A program made the translations under genes and the position numbers. From contig NZ_BNDT01000003.1 of assembly GCF_014905395.1 (NCBI RefSeq), positions 248,001-312,000 of the forward strand: 64,000 bases of DNA, written 5' to 3'. Position 1 is the stretch's first letter, and each line of letters starts with the position of its first letter. This document shows, piece by piece, positions 27,269 to 35,547 of this stretch. This DNA comes from Lactococcus taiwanensis. Its GTDB lineage: Bacteria; Bacillota; Bacilli; Lactobacillales; Streptococcaceae. Under the pieces are notes generated by a model that worked only from the letters and a program-made list of their open reading frames with translations, was not told the DNA's origin and did no database searches.

Positions 27269-28207
27269 ATGAAAATCGCAATAGCAGGTGCAGGTGCCAT
27301 GGGGAGCCGTTTTGGCCTGATGCTTCATCAAGGTGGTAACGATGTAACATTGATTGATGGTTGGAAGGAACATATTGAAACCATTAGAAAACACGGCTTA
27401 TCTGCTAACTTGAATGGACAAGAGTTAACTGCACAATTAAAGGTAGAATTACAGTCTGAAGTGAATTTACAAAATGAAATGGAACTAATTATACTTTTTA
27501 CTAAGGCGATGCAGTTAGACAAGATGCTATCTGATATTCAACCTATGCTTTCAGAAAATACAAAAGTATTATGTTTACTTAATGGTATTGGTCATGAGGA
27601 TATCATTGAAAAATATGTTCCAATGAAGAATATTTTCATTGGTAATACAATGTGGACTGCGGGACTTGAAGGACCTGGTCGAGTAAAACTATTTGGAGAT
27701 GGTTCTGTCGAACTCCAAAATCTTGGAGAAGGTGAAGAAGAAACAGCAAAAGAAGTAGCGCAAGTTTTAACAAATTCGGGTTTGAATGCTCAATACTCAG
27801 ATAATATTCGTTATTCTATTTATCGAAAAGCTTGTGTAAATGGGACGATGAATGGGTTGTGCACGATTCTTGATACGAATATGGCAGGTTTAGGAGAGAC
27901 TAGCCCTGCACATGAAATGGTTGCCGCAATTATCAAAGAATTCGTGTCAGTAGCACAATATGAAGGTGTTGAACTCGATTTAGAAGAAGTTGTAGCACAT
28001 GTTGAAAGTTGCTTTAATCCTGACACTATCGGTCTCCATTATCCCTCAATGTATCAGGATTTAATAAAGAATCATCGTATGACAGAAATTGATTATATCA
28101 ATGGAGCGGTATCTAGAAAAGGTAGAAAATACAGTATCCCAACACCATATTGCGACTTTTTAGCTCAGTTGATTCATAGCAAAGAAGAAATTTTAGAGGC
28201 GCATTAA
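27269..28207 (+). CDS. panE: 2-dehydropantoate 2-reductase family (PanE / hydroxyisocaproate dehydrogenase type)
   Basis: NAD(P)H-dependent ketoacid reductase of 312 residues with N-terminal AGAGAMGSRFG and a C-terminal helical domain (YRKACVNGTMN). Lactococcal PanE reduces branched-chain 2-keto acids to 2-hydroxy acids rather than serving pantothenate synthesis, so that activity is equally likely here. Single gene; shares a perfect palindromic terminator with the convergent hxlR. Confidence 0.8.
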   Translation: MKIAIAGAGAMGSRFGLMLHQGGNDVTLIDGWKEHIETIRKHGLSANLNGQELTAQLKVELQSEVNLQNEMELIILFTKAMQLDKMLSDIQPMLSENTKVLCLLNGIGHEDIIEKYVPMKNIFIGNTMWTAGLEGPGRVKLFGDGSVELQNLGEGEEETAKEVAQVLTNSGLNAQYSDNIRYSIYRKACVNGTMNGLCTILDTNMAGLGETSPAHEMVAAIIKEFVSVAQYEGVELDLEEVVAHVESCFNPDTIGLHYPSMYQDLIKNHRMTEIDYINGAVSRKGRKYSIPTPYCDFLAQLIHSKEEILEAH

Positions 28208-28227
28208 AAAAACGTCTGCGGAAGAGA

Positions 28228-28257
28228 TTAAAAGCCAGTCCTAGGACTGGCTTTTAA
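28228..28257. terminator. Bidirectional terminator between panE and hxlR
   Basis: A perfect 30-base palindrome, TTAAAAGCCAGTCC and its complement, centred at 28242/28243, with A/T ends giving T-runs on both strands. Confidence 0.85.
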
Positions 28258-28607
28258 TCTTGCAGAAGACAAACAGATTTTCCATTGTTTTTTAAAGTTT
28301 GAATATGGAGTTTACCCCAATCACATAAGCTATCCATTACTTCACTTAAACTTTCCCCATATTCACTTAATGAGTACTCTACGCGAGGTGGCACTTCATT
28401 GAAAGAAGTACGCTTAACGATTTGGGAACTTTCCAATTCTTTTAATTGCTGGGTTAACATTTTTTGACTTATCCCGGGAATCAGTCGTCTTAACTCGCCA
28501 GGTCTGACAGCACCGTGCCTTAGGTTACATAAAATAATAGGTTTCCATTTTCCGCCTATCACTTCCATAGTTGCTTCGACAGCAATATTATAAATTTTTT
28601 CTGACAT
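28254..28607 (-). CDS. HxlR-family transcriptional regulator
   Basis: 117-residue winged-helix repressor: MEVIGGKWKPIILCNL, then the recognition region LRRLIPGISQKMLTQQLKELE and PPRVEYSLSEYG. Cys residues occur at about 26 and 98, and Cys 113 near the C-terminus, which could sense thiol stress. Divergent from an aldo/keto reductase and MFS exporter that it probably controls. The intergenic region holds an imperfect dyad (28647-28675). Confidence 0.85.
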   Translation of the reverse strand: MSEKIYNIAVEATMEVIGGKWKPIILCNLRHGAVRPGELRRLIPGISQKMLTQQLKELESSQIVKRTSFNEVPPRVEYSLSEYGESLSEVMDSLCDWGKLHIQTLKNNGKSVCLLQD

Positions 28608-28646
28608 TTTTTATTCCTAATTTTCTTTTATTTTACCACAATAGAC

Positions 28647-28675
28647 ACTTTTTGGTATGTATAGAACTAAAAAGT
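28647..28675. promoter_or_regulatory. Candidate HxlR operator
   Basis: ACTTTTTgGT, nine bases, ACtAAAAAGT: an imperfect dyad in the hxlR/aldo-keto reductase divergent region. A further half-like GTAGGTACTATG follows. Assignment is by position only. Confidence 0.4.
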
Positions 28676-28754
28676 AGGTACTATGCAAACCGTTTTATTT
28701 ATTATACAATAATTTTCGTCGAAAAAAAAGGTTTAAAAAAATAAAGGAGAACAA

Positions 28755-29597
28755 ATGATTCATTCACTTACTGACAAAGTATTATTAAATAATCAGGTAG
28801 AAATCCCTGGTTTAGGTCTAGGGGTCTTTCAAATTTCAGATGAGATGACTGAGGAAGTTGTTAAAAACGGAATTCTGACGGGATATCTCTTAATAGATAC
28901 AGCACAAATCTATGGAAATGAAATTGGAACGGGTAAAGGAATAGCACAAGGTCTCAAAGAAGCCAATTTAGAACGCAAAGATATTTTTGTCACTTCAAAG
29001 GTCTGGAATGATCACTTGTCTTATTCCGAAACAATTGCCGCATTTAACCAAAGTTTAGAACGTTTAGGTCTTGAATATCTAGACTTATATCTGATTCATT
29101 GGCCTGGTTTTGGCGCGTTTGACGAAAGTTGGAGGGCTTTAGAAGAATTGTATAAAGAAGGTAAGGTTCGAGCCATAGGGGTTAGCAATTTTGAAATAGA
29201 ACATTTAGAACATTTATTAACCTATGCTAAAGTTATGCCAGTAGTTAATCAAATAGAGCTGCATCCCAAGCTTAATCAAAAAGGCTTAAGAGAATATTGT
29301 GCTCAAAAAGGTATTAAAGTCCAAGCATGGTCACCCTTGATGCAAGGACAACTCTTAACTAATGAAGTCATTTTAGGTATTGCGCGCGCACTTAATAAAT
29401 CAGCTGCACAGGTTATTTTGCGTTGGGCAATACAACAAGAAATACTATTAAATGTCAAATCGGTAAAAAAAGAACGTATGCTTGCAAACAGTCAAGTCTT
29501 TGACTTTCACCTGAGCGAAGCTCAGATGCAATTAATTGATGCTTTAAACGAAGATTTACGTGTAGGACCAAATCCTAACACATTTGATTTTAAATAA
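28755..29597 (+). CDS. Aldo/keto reductase
   Basis: NADPH-dependent carbonyl reductase of 280 residues, AKR5-like. The catalytic tetrad is visible: Asp in LIDTAQIYGNE (with Tyr a few residues later), Lys in VTSKVWN and His in LIHWPG. The MFS gene follows after 11 bases, so it is an operon. Likely detoxifies aldehydes or diketones under HxlR control. Substrate unknown. Confidence 0.88.
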   Translation: MIHSLTDKVLLNNQVEIPGLGLGVFQISDEMTEEVVKNGILTGYLLIDTAQIYGNEIGTGKGIAQGLKEANLERKDIFVTSKVWNDHLSYSETIAAFNQSLERLGLEYLDLYLIHWPGFGAFDESWRALEELYKEGKVRAIGVSNFEIEHLEHLLTYAKVMPVVNQIELHPKLNQKGLREYCAQKGIKVQAWSPLMQGQLLTNEVILGIARALNKSAAQVILRWAIQQEILLNVKSVKKERMLANSQVFDFHLSEAQMQLIDALNEDLRVGPNPNTFDFK

Positions 29598-29608
29598 AAA
29601 GGAAAATA

Positions 29609-30784
29609 ATGACAAAAAAAATATCACCAAAACTTACGCTACTTGCCTTAGCAATCAATGCGTTTGCAATCGGTTCTACAGAATTCATAAGTGTGGGTTT
29701 AATGCCCATGATCGTTAAGCAATTTCATGTCACGTTAGCTCAAGCGGGCTTAACAGTTTCACTTTATGCTTTAGGTGTTACTGTGGGTGCACCTCTCCTT
29801 ACCATTTTTACAGGAAAATGGAATCGAAGAAAATTAATGATGTCAATTATGGTTTTATTTATAATTGGGAATTTATTAACTGCATTTGCGCCTACATTCG
29901 GACTATTACTCACTGGACGAGTCTTAGCAGCGTTAGCTCACGGAATTTTTATGGCGGTATCAACCGTGATTGCTGCAAATGTGGTTCATCCTTCTAAGCG
30001 AGCTTCAGCTATTGCGATGATGTTCATGGGGCTAACAGTAGCAACGGTGGTAGGAGTGCCACTAGGAACGTTTATTGGACAGCAAACGCGATGGAATGGA
30101 TCATTTTTATTTATCGCTGCAATAGGAATGGTAGGGCTTATTTTCAGCAGTATCCTTGTTCCTAAAGATTTAGCAATCCCTGGGAAAGTTGACTTACGTG
30201 GGTTAAAGAGAATTTTTTCTAATAAATCAATCGTACTTTCTTTTCTTATCACGGCTCTAGGCTATGGTAGTACTTTTACAGCGTACACATATATTTCACC
30301 AATTTTAGAACATGAATTTGGGTTTTCTCCTAATATGATTGTCTTTATTTTGTTGGGGTATGGAGTAATGGTTGCGATAGGTAATACATTGGGCGGACGT
30401 TGGGCCAATCAACGTGTCCTTGCAGCCCTTACAAAAATGTTTGCAGCTCTAGCAGTCGCTTTGGCAGTACTTGCAGTAGCTATAATAAGCGGGAATGCTT
30501 GGTTCGGTCTAATTGCTGTTTTGTTGCTTGGCTTTTTCGCCTTTATGAACGTTCCCGGTTTGCAACTGTATGTTGTACAATTAGCAGAAGAGGAAGTTCC
30601 GAATGATATCTCCCTGACTTCTTCATTCAATATTTCCGCTTTTAATATTGGGATTACAGTAGGCTCTTTAATCGGGGCACAAGTCACTCAGTATATAGGT
30701 ATTAATTATACTCCTTTAGCTGGTATAGTTCTTGCGCTTCTAGCAATGATTTTTACTGCTGGAACTCTCAAGAAAATGAAGTAA
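29609..30784 (+). CDS. MFS transporter, drug/sugar efflux type
   Basis: 391 residues, 12 predicted helices, of the DHA1/AraJ-like group (NAFAIGSTEFISVGLMP at helix 1; GRVLAALAHGIFMAV at helix 4). Ribosome site AAAAGGAAAA. Second gene of the HxlR-linked operon, probably exporting the toxic compound or product that the reductase handles. Ends at a strong terminator. Confidence 0.85.
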   Translation: MTKKISPKLTLLALAINAFAIGSTEFISVGLMPMIVKQFHVTLAQAGLTVSLYALGVTVGAPLLTIFTGKWNRRKLMMSIMVLFIIGNLLTAFAPTFGLLLTGRVLAALAHGIFMAVSTVIAANVVHPSKRASAIAMMFMGLTVATVVGVPLGTFIGQQTRWNGSFLFIAAIGMVGLIFSSILVPKDLAIPGKVDLRGLKRIFSNKSIVLSFLITALGYGSTFTAYTYISPILEHEFGFSPNMIVFILLGYGVMVAIGNTLGGRWANQRVLAALTKMFAALAVALAVLAVAIISGNAWFGLIAVLLLGFFAFMNVPGLQLYVVQLAEEEVPNDISLTSSFNISAFNIGITVGSLIGAQVTQYIGINYTPLAGIVLALLAMIFTAGTLKKMK

Positions 30785-30806
30785 AACGTCAATAATGACG
30801 TTTTTT
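30783..30806 (+). terminator. MFS gene terminator
   Basis: AAAACGTCA, loop ATAA, TGACGTTTT, then TT. Confidence 0.85.
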
Positions 30807-30827
30807 ATGTTATTTCGAGCACTGGCT

Positions 30828-30856
30828 TTGATAACGTTTACTTCTTTTGATAAAAT
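30828..30856 (+). promoter_or_regulatory. corA promoter with overlapping cre site
   Basis: TTGATA (30828-30833), 17-bp spacer, TAAAAT (30851-30856), extended by TG. The cre-like TGATAACGTTTACT (30829-30842) covers the -35 hexamer, a repressing position for CcpA. Confidence 0.65.
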
Positions 30857-30929
30857 AGTATGAAACTGGGCTTATACAAATTGAAGAGATGGGATAATCT
30901 ACTTTTATCACTATCTAAAGGAGAGGGAG

Positions 30930-31883
30930 ATGCTAGATTTTCAGGAATACGATGGGAAAACCTTAGGTAGCAAAGACTATGAGGACTTACTAATTGGAAA
31001 TAAAGGGATTCTACCATATATTTATGAACCGCAAATTGAGCTAATCAGTGAGTGGATTCCATATTCTAAGGTAGAGTTAAAAGAGGTTCTAGAAGAAACT
31101 CAAGAGTCCTTTTATGATTTTAGAGAAGATAAGCAGGAGCGGGAATGGGTCGTCTTTAAACTGTTAGTGTCTGATTCTCAAAAACAGGTTCAATTTAGTA
31201 AAATGGTTGATTCTATTGTTTTTATTAAATCAGAGGAGCGCCTCATTCTGGTGACTCAAAACAGGCTTCATGAGTTATTAGAGCGACTTCGAGAAACGTA
31301 CGACAGTTCTCAAACTTTTAATACTTTTGTGGTAAGTTTTATCTATCTTACATTAGATGATATGTTTGAAGATTTAAAAGAGGTAAAAAAAAGAATTTCT
31401 GAAATTGAACGAAGTATTCAAGAATCAGGTGCAGTAAAACCAATTTTCAATGAAATTTTACAACTTAAGAAGTATTTAATCATGTTATCATCAACTTATC
31501 GTAATAATGAACGACTTATTGAAAATTTTGGAAAGTATTCTGAGCATTTTTTTGGTGATTCAAAACTTAAACAAAACGCTAATGATAAGCTAAGTGATCG
31601 AATGACAACTTTAAAAGACATGGTAGATTCATACAACCAATATCTTTCAAGTTTAGATACTATGATTAATAATCTTAGCTCTTATCAACTCAATGAAATT
31701 ATGAAGGTATTGACGAGCATCTCTATTATTCTTACAATACCGACGATGGTTTATGGATTTTGGGGGATTAACGTGCCGCTGCCCTTTGAGAAGCTAGCTT
31801 ACGGATTTATACTTGTGTTCCTTATTTCCTTAGTAATTAGTTTTTTTGTCTGGGGATGGTTGAAGAAAAGACGACTTATGTGA
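30930..31883 (+). CDS. CorA-family divalent cation transporter
   Basis: 317 residues with a large cytoplasmic N-domain, a long helical stalk and two C-terminal membrane helices. The selectivity motif after TM1 reads YGFWGINV, that is GIN instead of the usual GMN. AGGAGAGGGAG precedes the ATG. Probably Mg2+ (or Co2+/Zn2+) transport; the variant motif leaves direction and selectivity open. Single gene. Confidence 0.8.
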   Translation: MLDFQEYDGKTLGSKDYEDLLIGNKGILPYIYEPQIELISEWIPYSKVELKEVLEETQESFYDFREDKQEREWVVFKLLVSDSQKQVQFSKMVDSIVFIKSEERLILVTQNRLHELLERLRETYDSSQTFNTFVVSFIYLTLDDMFEDLKEVKKRISEIERSIQESGAVKPIFNEILQLKKYLIMLSSTYRNNERLIENFGKYSEHFFGDSKLKQNANDKLSDRMTTLKDMVDSYNQYLSSLDTMINNLSSYQLNEIMKVLTSISIILTIPTMVYGFWGINVPLPFEKLAYGFILVFLISLVISFFVWGWLKKRRLM

Positions 31884-31955
31884 ATTATTGACAAAAGATT
31901 TGGTCGTGTTAATTAAAAAGTTTGTTATAACTATTCACTAAAAAGTATAGTTTTT

Positions 31956-31963
31956 GTTATAAT
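31956..31963 (+). promoter_or_regulatory. Extended -10 directly before the 31970 gene
   Basis: TGTTATAAT (31955-31963 region), with TTCACT 18 bp upstream as a possible -35. Only GGGACT separates it from the ATG at 31970. Confidence 0.6.
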
Positions 31964-31969
31964 GGGACT

Positions 31970-32605
31970 ATGCCTTATCAAGTAAAGATTATATATCCTA
32001 AAGAAGAAGCAGCTGAAAATAATAAGCTGACTGAGCGTACTTTTAATGAGTTCATTGATGAACTCGAAACTCCAGAAGTAATCACGCAGTACGAACAACT
32101 GTTGACGCGTGGTTATTCTATTTCTGTAAACTTTGCACCTCCAGAACTTGACGAAAAGGGTGGGGAGTTAGATCCTTTTAAAATTGCAGGGCGTTTTGAG
32201 CTCGCAGGTATCCCTTATAAAGCCACCCTTAAACTAAAAGCGAGCGGAAATTATGAGGCGATGGCTAAAGTTGCAAAAATAATTGAGCAGCAAGGTTTTG
32301 ATTATGATATTTCTGTGAAATTGCAAATCAGAGAGAATTCTCCAGTTGACTTTGAAAAAGAAGGATCTTGGTTTGATGAAGACTATGCAAAATATACAGT
32401 TCTTCCGAAAGCTAGCAGTCAGGACATTGCGGACCTTCGTTCGCTTTACGAAATACTGAGTAAAGAGCATTATAAAGTGAATATCACACTTAAAGCAAAA
32501 GTCAAGAAAGATGATGACGATAGTTTTGCAAACCAACTTGCTGCATATCCTTCAGAAACTTTAGTTATTTTTAAATTAAGTGATGCCGATATTTACGGAG
32601 AATAA
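31970..32605 (+). CDS. Hypothetical protein, 211 residues, probably leaderless
   Basis: Soluble acidic alpha/beta protein with repeated lysine-rich beta-strand patterns (YKATLKLKASGNY; KVNITLKAKVKKDDDD) that suggest an internally duplicated fold. No known motif. There is no room for a ribosome binding site between the -10 box and the ATG, so the transcript should start at or next to the start codon. Unknown function; ends at a hairpin terminator before the MarR gene. Confidence 0.7.
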   Translation: MPYQVKIIYPKEEAAENNKLTERTFNEFIDELETPEVITQYEQLLTRGYSISVNFAPPELDEKGGELDPFKIAGRFELAGIPYKATLKLKASGNYEAMAKVAKIIEQQGFDYDISVKLQIRENSPVDFEKEGSWFDEDYAKYTVLPKASSQDIADLRSLYEILSKEHYKVNITLKAKVKKDDDDSFANQLAAYPSETLVIFKLSDADIYGE

Positions 32606-32617
32606 TTGTCTAATAAG

Positions 32618-32644
32618 CTACCCAATCTATGCTTGGGTGGTTTT
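32618..32644 (+). terminator. Terminator after the 31970-32605 gene
   Basis: CTACCCAA pairs with TTGGGTGG (one G-T pair), followed by TTTT. Confidence 0.65.
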
Positions 32645-32668
32645 AATTTTAAATATTTAAAGAAAATA

Positions 32669-32698
32669 GTTGCAAATGCAACAAAAATATTTTATTAT
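32669..32698 (+). promoter_or_regulatory. marR promoter and operator
   Basis: TTGCAA (32670-32675), 17 bp, TATTAT (32693-32698). The inverted repeat GTTGCA-AA-TGCAAC (32669-32682) covers the -35 box and resembles MarR/SlyA operators, suggesting autorepression. Confidence 0.6.
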
Positions 32699-32719
32699 AG
32701 TGTTAAGAAGGAGTGAGAG

Positions 32720-33175
32720 ATGGAAAGCATTATTTTACGACAAATTGGTACAATTTCACGCTCGCTTGACTCTATCAGTAACGTGGAATTTTCTCAATTT
32801 GACTTGGCTAAAGGGCAGTATCTTTACTTGGTGAGGATTATGGAAAATCCGGGAATTATTCAACATCGGCTTGCGCAACTTCTTTGCGTTGATAAAACTA
32901 CAGCGAATCGTGCCATAAATAAATTGGAGAAAAAAGGGTTAGTTTTTAAAAAAGAAACCAGAAAGAATAAGAAAGAACAGCTCTTATATGTCACTCCTGA
33001 AGGTGCAGCGCTTTATCCACTAATTATTCGCGAAAATGAATTTTCCACTCAGGTTGCTCTAGAGGGCATTACCACAGAGGAACGCCAACAACTCGTCGTT
33101 TTATTAAGTAAAATGGCTGAAAACACCTCTAAAGATTGGCTAGCAGTGAAAAGTGGTAAACAGCGTAACTATTAA
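32720..33175 (+). CDS. MarR-family transcriptional regulator
   Basis: 151-residue winged-helix dimeric regulator: helix-turn-helix around IIQHRLAQLLCVDKTTANRAINKLEKKGLV and the wing RKNKKEQLLYVTPEG. AAGGAGTGAG precedes the ATG. Followed by a GNAT gene 22 bp downstream, so probably one operon whose targets include itself. Ligand unknown. Confidence 0.88.
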   Translation: MESIILRQIGTISRSLDSISNVEFSQFDLAKGQYLYLVRIMENPGIIQHRLAQLLCVDKTTANRAINKLEKKGLVFKKETRKNKKEQLLYVTPEGAALYPLIIRENEFSTQVALEGITTEERQQLVVLLSKMAENTSKDWLAVKSGKQRNY

Positions 33176-33197
33176 ATATAGGGGAAGGAGAGAGTGT

Positions 33198-33716
33198 GTG
33201 ACGTTGGAGATTTTACCCGTAAGTCGAGAACAAGTTGAGGAATTACAAAAAATTAGTCAAGAGACCTTTTTTGATACGTTTGAGAAGTACAATGACGCGG
33301 CTAATCTTTTAAGCTACATGGAGCAAAATTATTGTCTAGAAAAATTAATCCATGAGTTGGATAATAAGGAAAGTTTCTTCTCTTTTGTTTATGACGATAA
33401 CCAGCTAGTCGCTTATATGAAGTTAAACATTGATTCTGCCCAATCTGAAGAACTAGGGACAGACAGTTTAGAAATTGAACGGATTTATGTGAGAAAAAAA
33501 TTTAAACGGCTAGGAATAGGGAAAAGATTATTAGAATATGCGCTTGAATGTGCACAGCAAAAAAATAAAACATTTATTTGGTTAGGTGTTTGGGAGCATA
33601 ATTTAGACGCTCTAAACTTCTATGAGAAAATGGGCTTTGCTTGTTTCAGTGAACATACTTTCAAGGTTGGTCAAGAAAAACAAAGAGATTTACTAATGAA
33701 GAAAGTTTTATTATAA
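33198..33716 (+). CDS. GNAT-family N-acetyltransferase
   Basis: 172 residues with the acetyl-CoA motif IERIYVRKKFKRLGIGKRLLEYAL near residues 95-118 and a C-terminal WLGVWEHNLDALNFYEKMGF block. GTG start at 33198, chosen because AAGGAG lies 8 bases before it; longer in-frame sequence to 33153 overlaps the marR gene. Substrate unknown, amine or protein N-terminus possible. Confidence 0.85.
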   Translation: MTLEILPVSREQVEELQKISQETFFDTFEKYNDAANLLSYMEQNYCLEKLIHELDNKESFFSFVYDDNQLVAYMKLNIDSAQSEELGTDSLEIERIYVRKKFKRLGIGKRLLEYALECAQQKNKTFIWLGVWEHNLDALNFYEKMGFACFSEHTFKVGQEKQRDLLMKKVLL

Positions 33717-33735
33717 AGAAAAGGATAATACTATA

Positions 33736-34434
33736 ATGGAAAATTTAAAAATTGATTCAAATTTCTGGGAAATTTTTCCAGAAGCGACTGTTAATGTATT
33801 GACGGTAGACGGGTTAGATAATCATATTTCGCAAAAGAGAGATGAAGAAATGGTGCATGTTTTAAAGACGGCGAGTGAAAAAGCTCAAAAGTACCTCACT
33901 GAAGAAGAATTTTCGAAAAATGAGATTGTCAAAATTTGGCGTGAGGCGTTCACAAAATTCAAAAAGAAGAAAGGTGCACGTGCCTCTATTGAGGCTTTGT
34001 TAAAAAGAGTGAGTCAAGGTAGAAGTTTTCAACCTATTAATCCTTTGGTTGACTTGTATAATAGTATCTCTCTCGAGTTTGGTGTCCCTTGTGGTGGGGA
34101 AGATTTAGATAAAATAGAGGGGAGCATGCATCTAGGGATTGCTAAAGGAGGAGAAGCTTTCCGACCTCTCGGTGAAGAAAAAGATGAGCCAGCATTAAGT
34201 GGAGAGGTAATTTATTATGATGAACAAGGAGCGATTTGCCGTTGTTTAAATTGGCGAGATGCGCAACGTACAATGTTAACCGAAACAACCAAACGCGCAA
34301 TTTTGGTTATTGAAGCACTAGATGAAGCTCAACAAGCGCGTGCTTTTTCTGCAATAGAAGCTTTAAATAAAAGAATTTTTGAATATTTCGGCGTGTCAGG
34401 AAATATAGAGGTCATTAAGCAAGAAGAAAAGTAA
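33736..34434 (+). CDS. B3/B4 tRNA-binding-domain protein
   Basis: 232 residues matching the stand-alone B3/B4 domain otherwise found in the phenylalanyl-tRNA synthetase beta chain (PINPLVDLYNSISLEFGVPCGGEDLD; LNWRDAQRTMLTETTKRAIL). Such proteins are proposed to be trans-editing or tRNA-related factors; not established. Third gene of the marR-GNAT unit (19-bp gap), ending in a strong hairpin. Confidence 0.8.
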   Translation: MENLKIDSNFWEIFPEATVNVLTVDGLDNHISQKRDEEMVHVLKTASEKAQKYLTEEEFSKNEIVKIWREAFTKFKKKKGARASIEALLKRVSQGRSFQPINPLVDLYNSISLEFGVPCGGEDLDKIEGSMHLGIAKGGEAFRPLGEEKDEPALSGEVIYYDEQGAICRCLNWRDAQRTMLTETTKRAILVIEALDEAQQARAFSAIEALNKRIFEYFGVSGNIEVIKQEEK

Positions 34435-34483
34435 GTTTTTTGAAAAGGGATCTATGCAGTAGGAGCGGACAGGAAATGAAAAA

Positions 34484-34527
34484 AATGATAAAATGAATGA
34501 GAATAGAAATTCATTTTATCATTTTTT
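34484..34527. terminator. Terminator after the B3/B4 gene
   Basis: A 15-bp perfect stem, AATGATAAAATGAAT with ATTCATTTTATCATT, followed by T-rich sequence. Confidence 0.85.
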
Positions 34528-34629
34528 ATTTTCATAAATCGTATATTTTGACGTGTTTAAAAAAAAAGGCTCTATAATTTAGAATGAGCTTTGTAAATAA
34601 GTATAGCTAGAGAAGAAGAGGTATAAGAG

Positions 34630-35481
34630 ATGGCAACGATCCAATGGTTTCCAGGACATATGTCAAAGGCAAGACGACAAGTTCAGGAGAATTTAAAATA
34701 TGTGGATTTTGTGATTGAACTGGTAGATGCACGCTTGCCTATCAGCTCACGTAATCCGATGTTAGACCAGATTATCGGGGACAAGCCCCGGATCATTGCC
34801 CTCAATAAGGCAGATCTGGCAGATTCTAATTCTGTCGCACAATGGATTGAGTATTTTGAGGAGCAAGGTTTTGTAACTTTAGCGATTAATTCTAAGGAAG
34901 AGTACACTGCAAAACGGTTGACGGTAGCAGCGAAAAGATTAATGGCTGAAAAAGTGGCTCATGATAAAGAGCGAGGGATTGCAAATACGACTTTACGTAC
35001 AATGATTATCGGTATTCCCAATGCTGGTAAGTCAACCTTGATGAACCGTTTGGCTGGGAAAAAGGTCGCAGTAACTGGTAATCGCCCTGGTGTTACAAAG
35101 GGGCAGCAATGGATTCGTACGAACAAAGAATTAGAGTTACTAGATACACCAGGTATTTTATGGCCTAAATTTGAAGATCAATTGGTAGGTTTGAAATTAG
35201 CTCTAACTGGTGCAATTAAAGATGATTTATTGCCGATGGATGAAGTGACAATATTTGGCTTAAAATATTTTATCACTCATTACCCCACACTTACTCTCAA
35301 ACGATATCGTATTACCGAAGAAGATTTAGAGCTATCAACCCCTGAATTAATTATGGCTTTAACTCAAAGATTTGGTTTCCGTGATGACTATGACCGTTTT
35401 TATGCGATGTTTGTCAAAGATGTACGTGATGGGAAATTGGGATCTTTTTGTCTAGATCTCATAAAAGAACAACAAAAATAA
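34630..35481 (+). CDS. rbgA: Ribosome biogenesis GTPase RbgA (YlqF)
   Basis: 283-residue circularly permuted GTPase needed for late 50S assembly. The motifs appear in permuted order: G4 NKAD (about residue 58), G1 GIPNAGKSTL (about 126), then DTPG (about 173). C-terminal RNA-binding ANTAR-like region. Followed by rnhB, as in many Firmicutes. Normal length. Confidence 0.95.
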   Translation: MATIQWFPGHMSKARRQVQENLKYVDFVIELVDARLPISSRNPMLDQIIGDKPRIIALNKADLADSNSVAQWIEYFEEQGFVTLAINSKEEYTAKRLTVAAKRLMAEKVAHDKERGIANTTLRTMIIGIPNAGKSTLMNRLAGKKVAVTGNRPGVTKGQQWIRTNKELELLDTPGILWPKFEDQLVGLKLALTGAIKDDLLPMDEVTIFGLKYFITHYPTLTLKRYRITEEDLELSTPELIMALTQRFGFRDDYDRFYAMFVKDVRDGKLGSFCLDLIKEQQK

Positions 35482-35491
35482 AAGCGTAATT

Positions 35492-35527
35492 CCTCATTTA
35501 ACATAAAAATAATTATGTTAAATGAGG
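35492..35527 (+). repeat. 15-bp hairpin before rnhB, containing ACATAA-N6-TTATGT copy 2
   Basis: CCTCATTTAACATAA (35492-35506), six bases, TTATGTTAAATGAGG (35513-35527): perfect 15-bp stem. Its core ACATAA-N6-TTATGT (35501-35518) matches two other sites. No T-run. It ends 20 bases before the rnhB ATG and may modulate rbgA-rnhB expression. Confidence 0.65.
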
Positions 35528-35547
35528 TGATAGGATTCAGTTATTTA

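Noticed and set aside
28681-28700. cre site in the hxlR/aldo-keto reductase gap
   Set aside because: TGCAAACCGTTTTA has an extra base around the central CG and does not fit the cre spacing.
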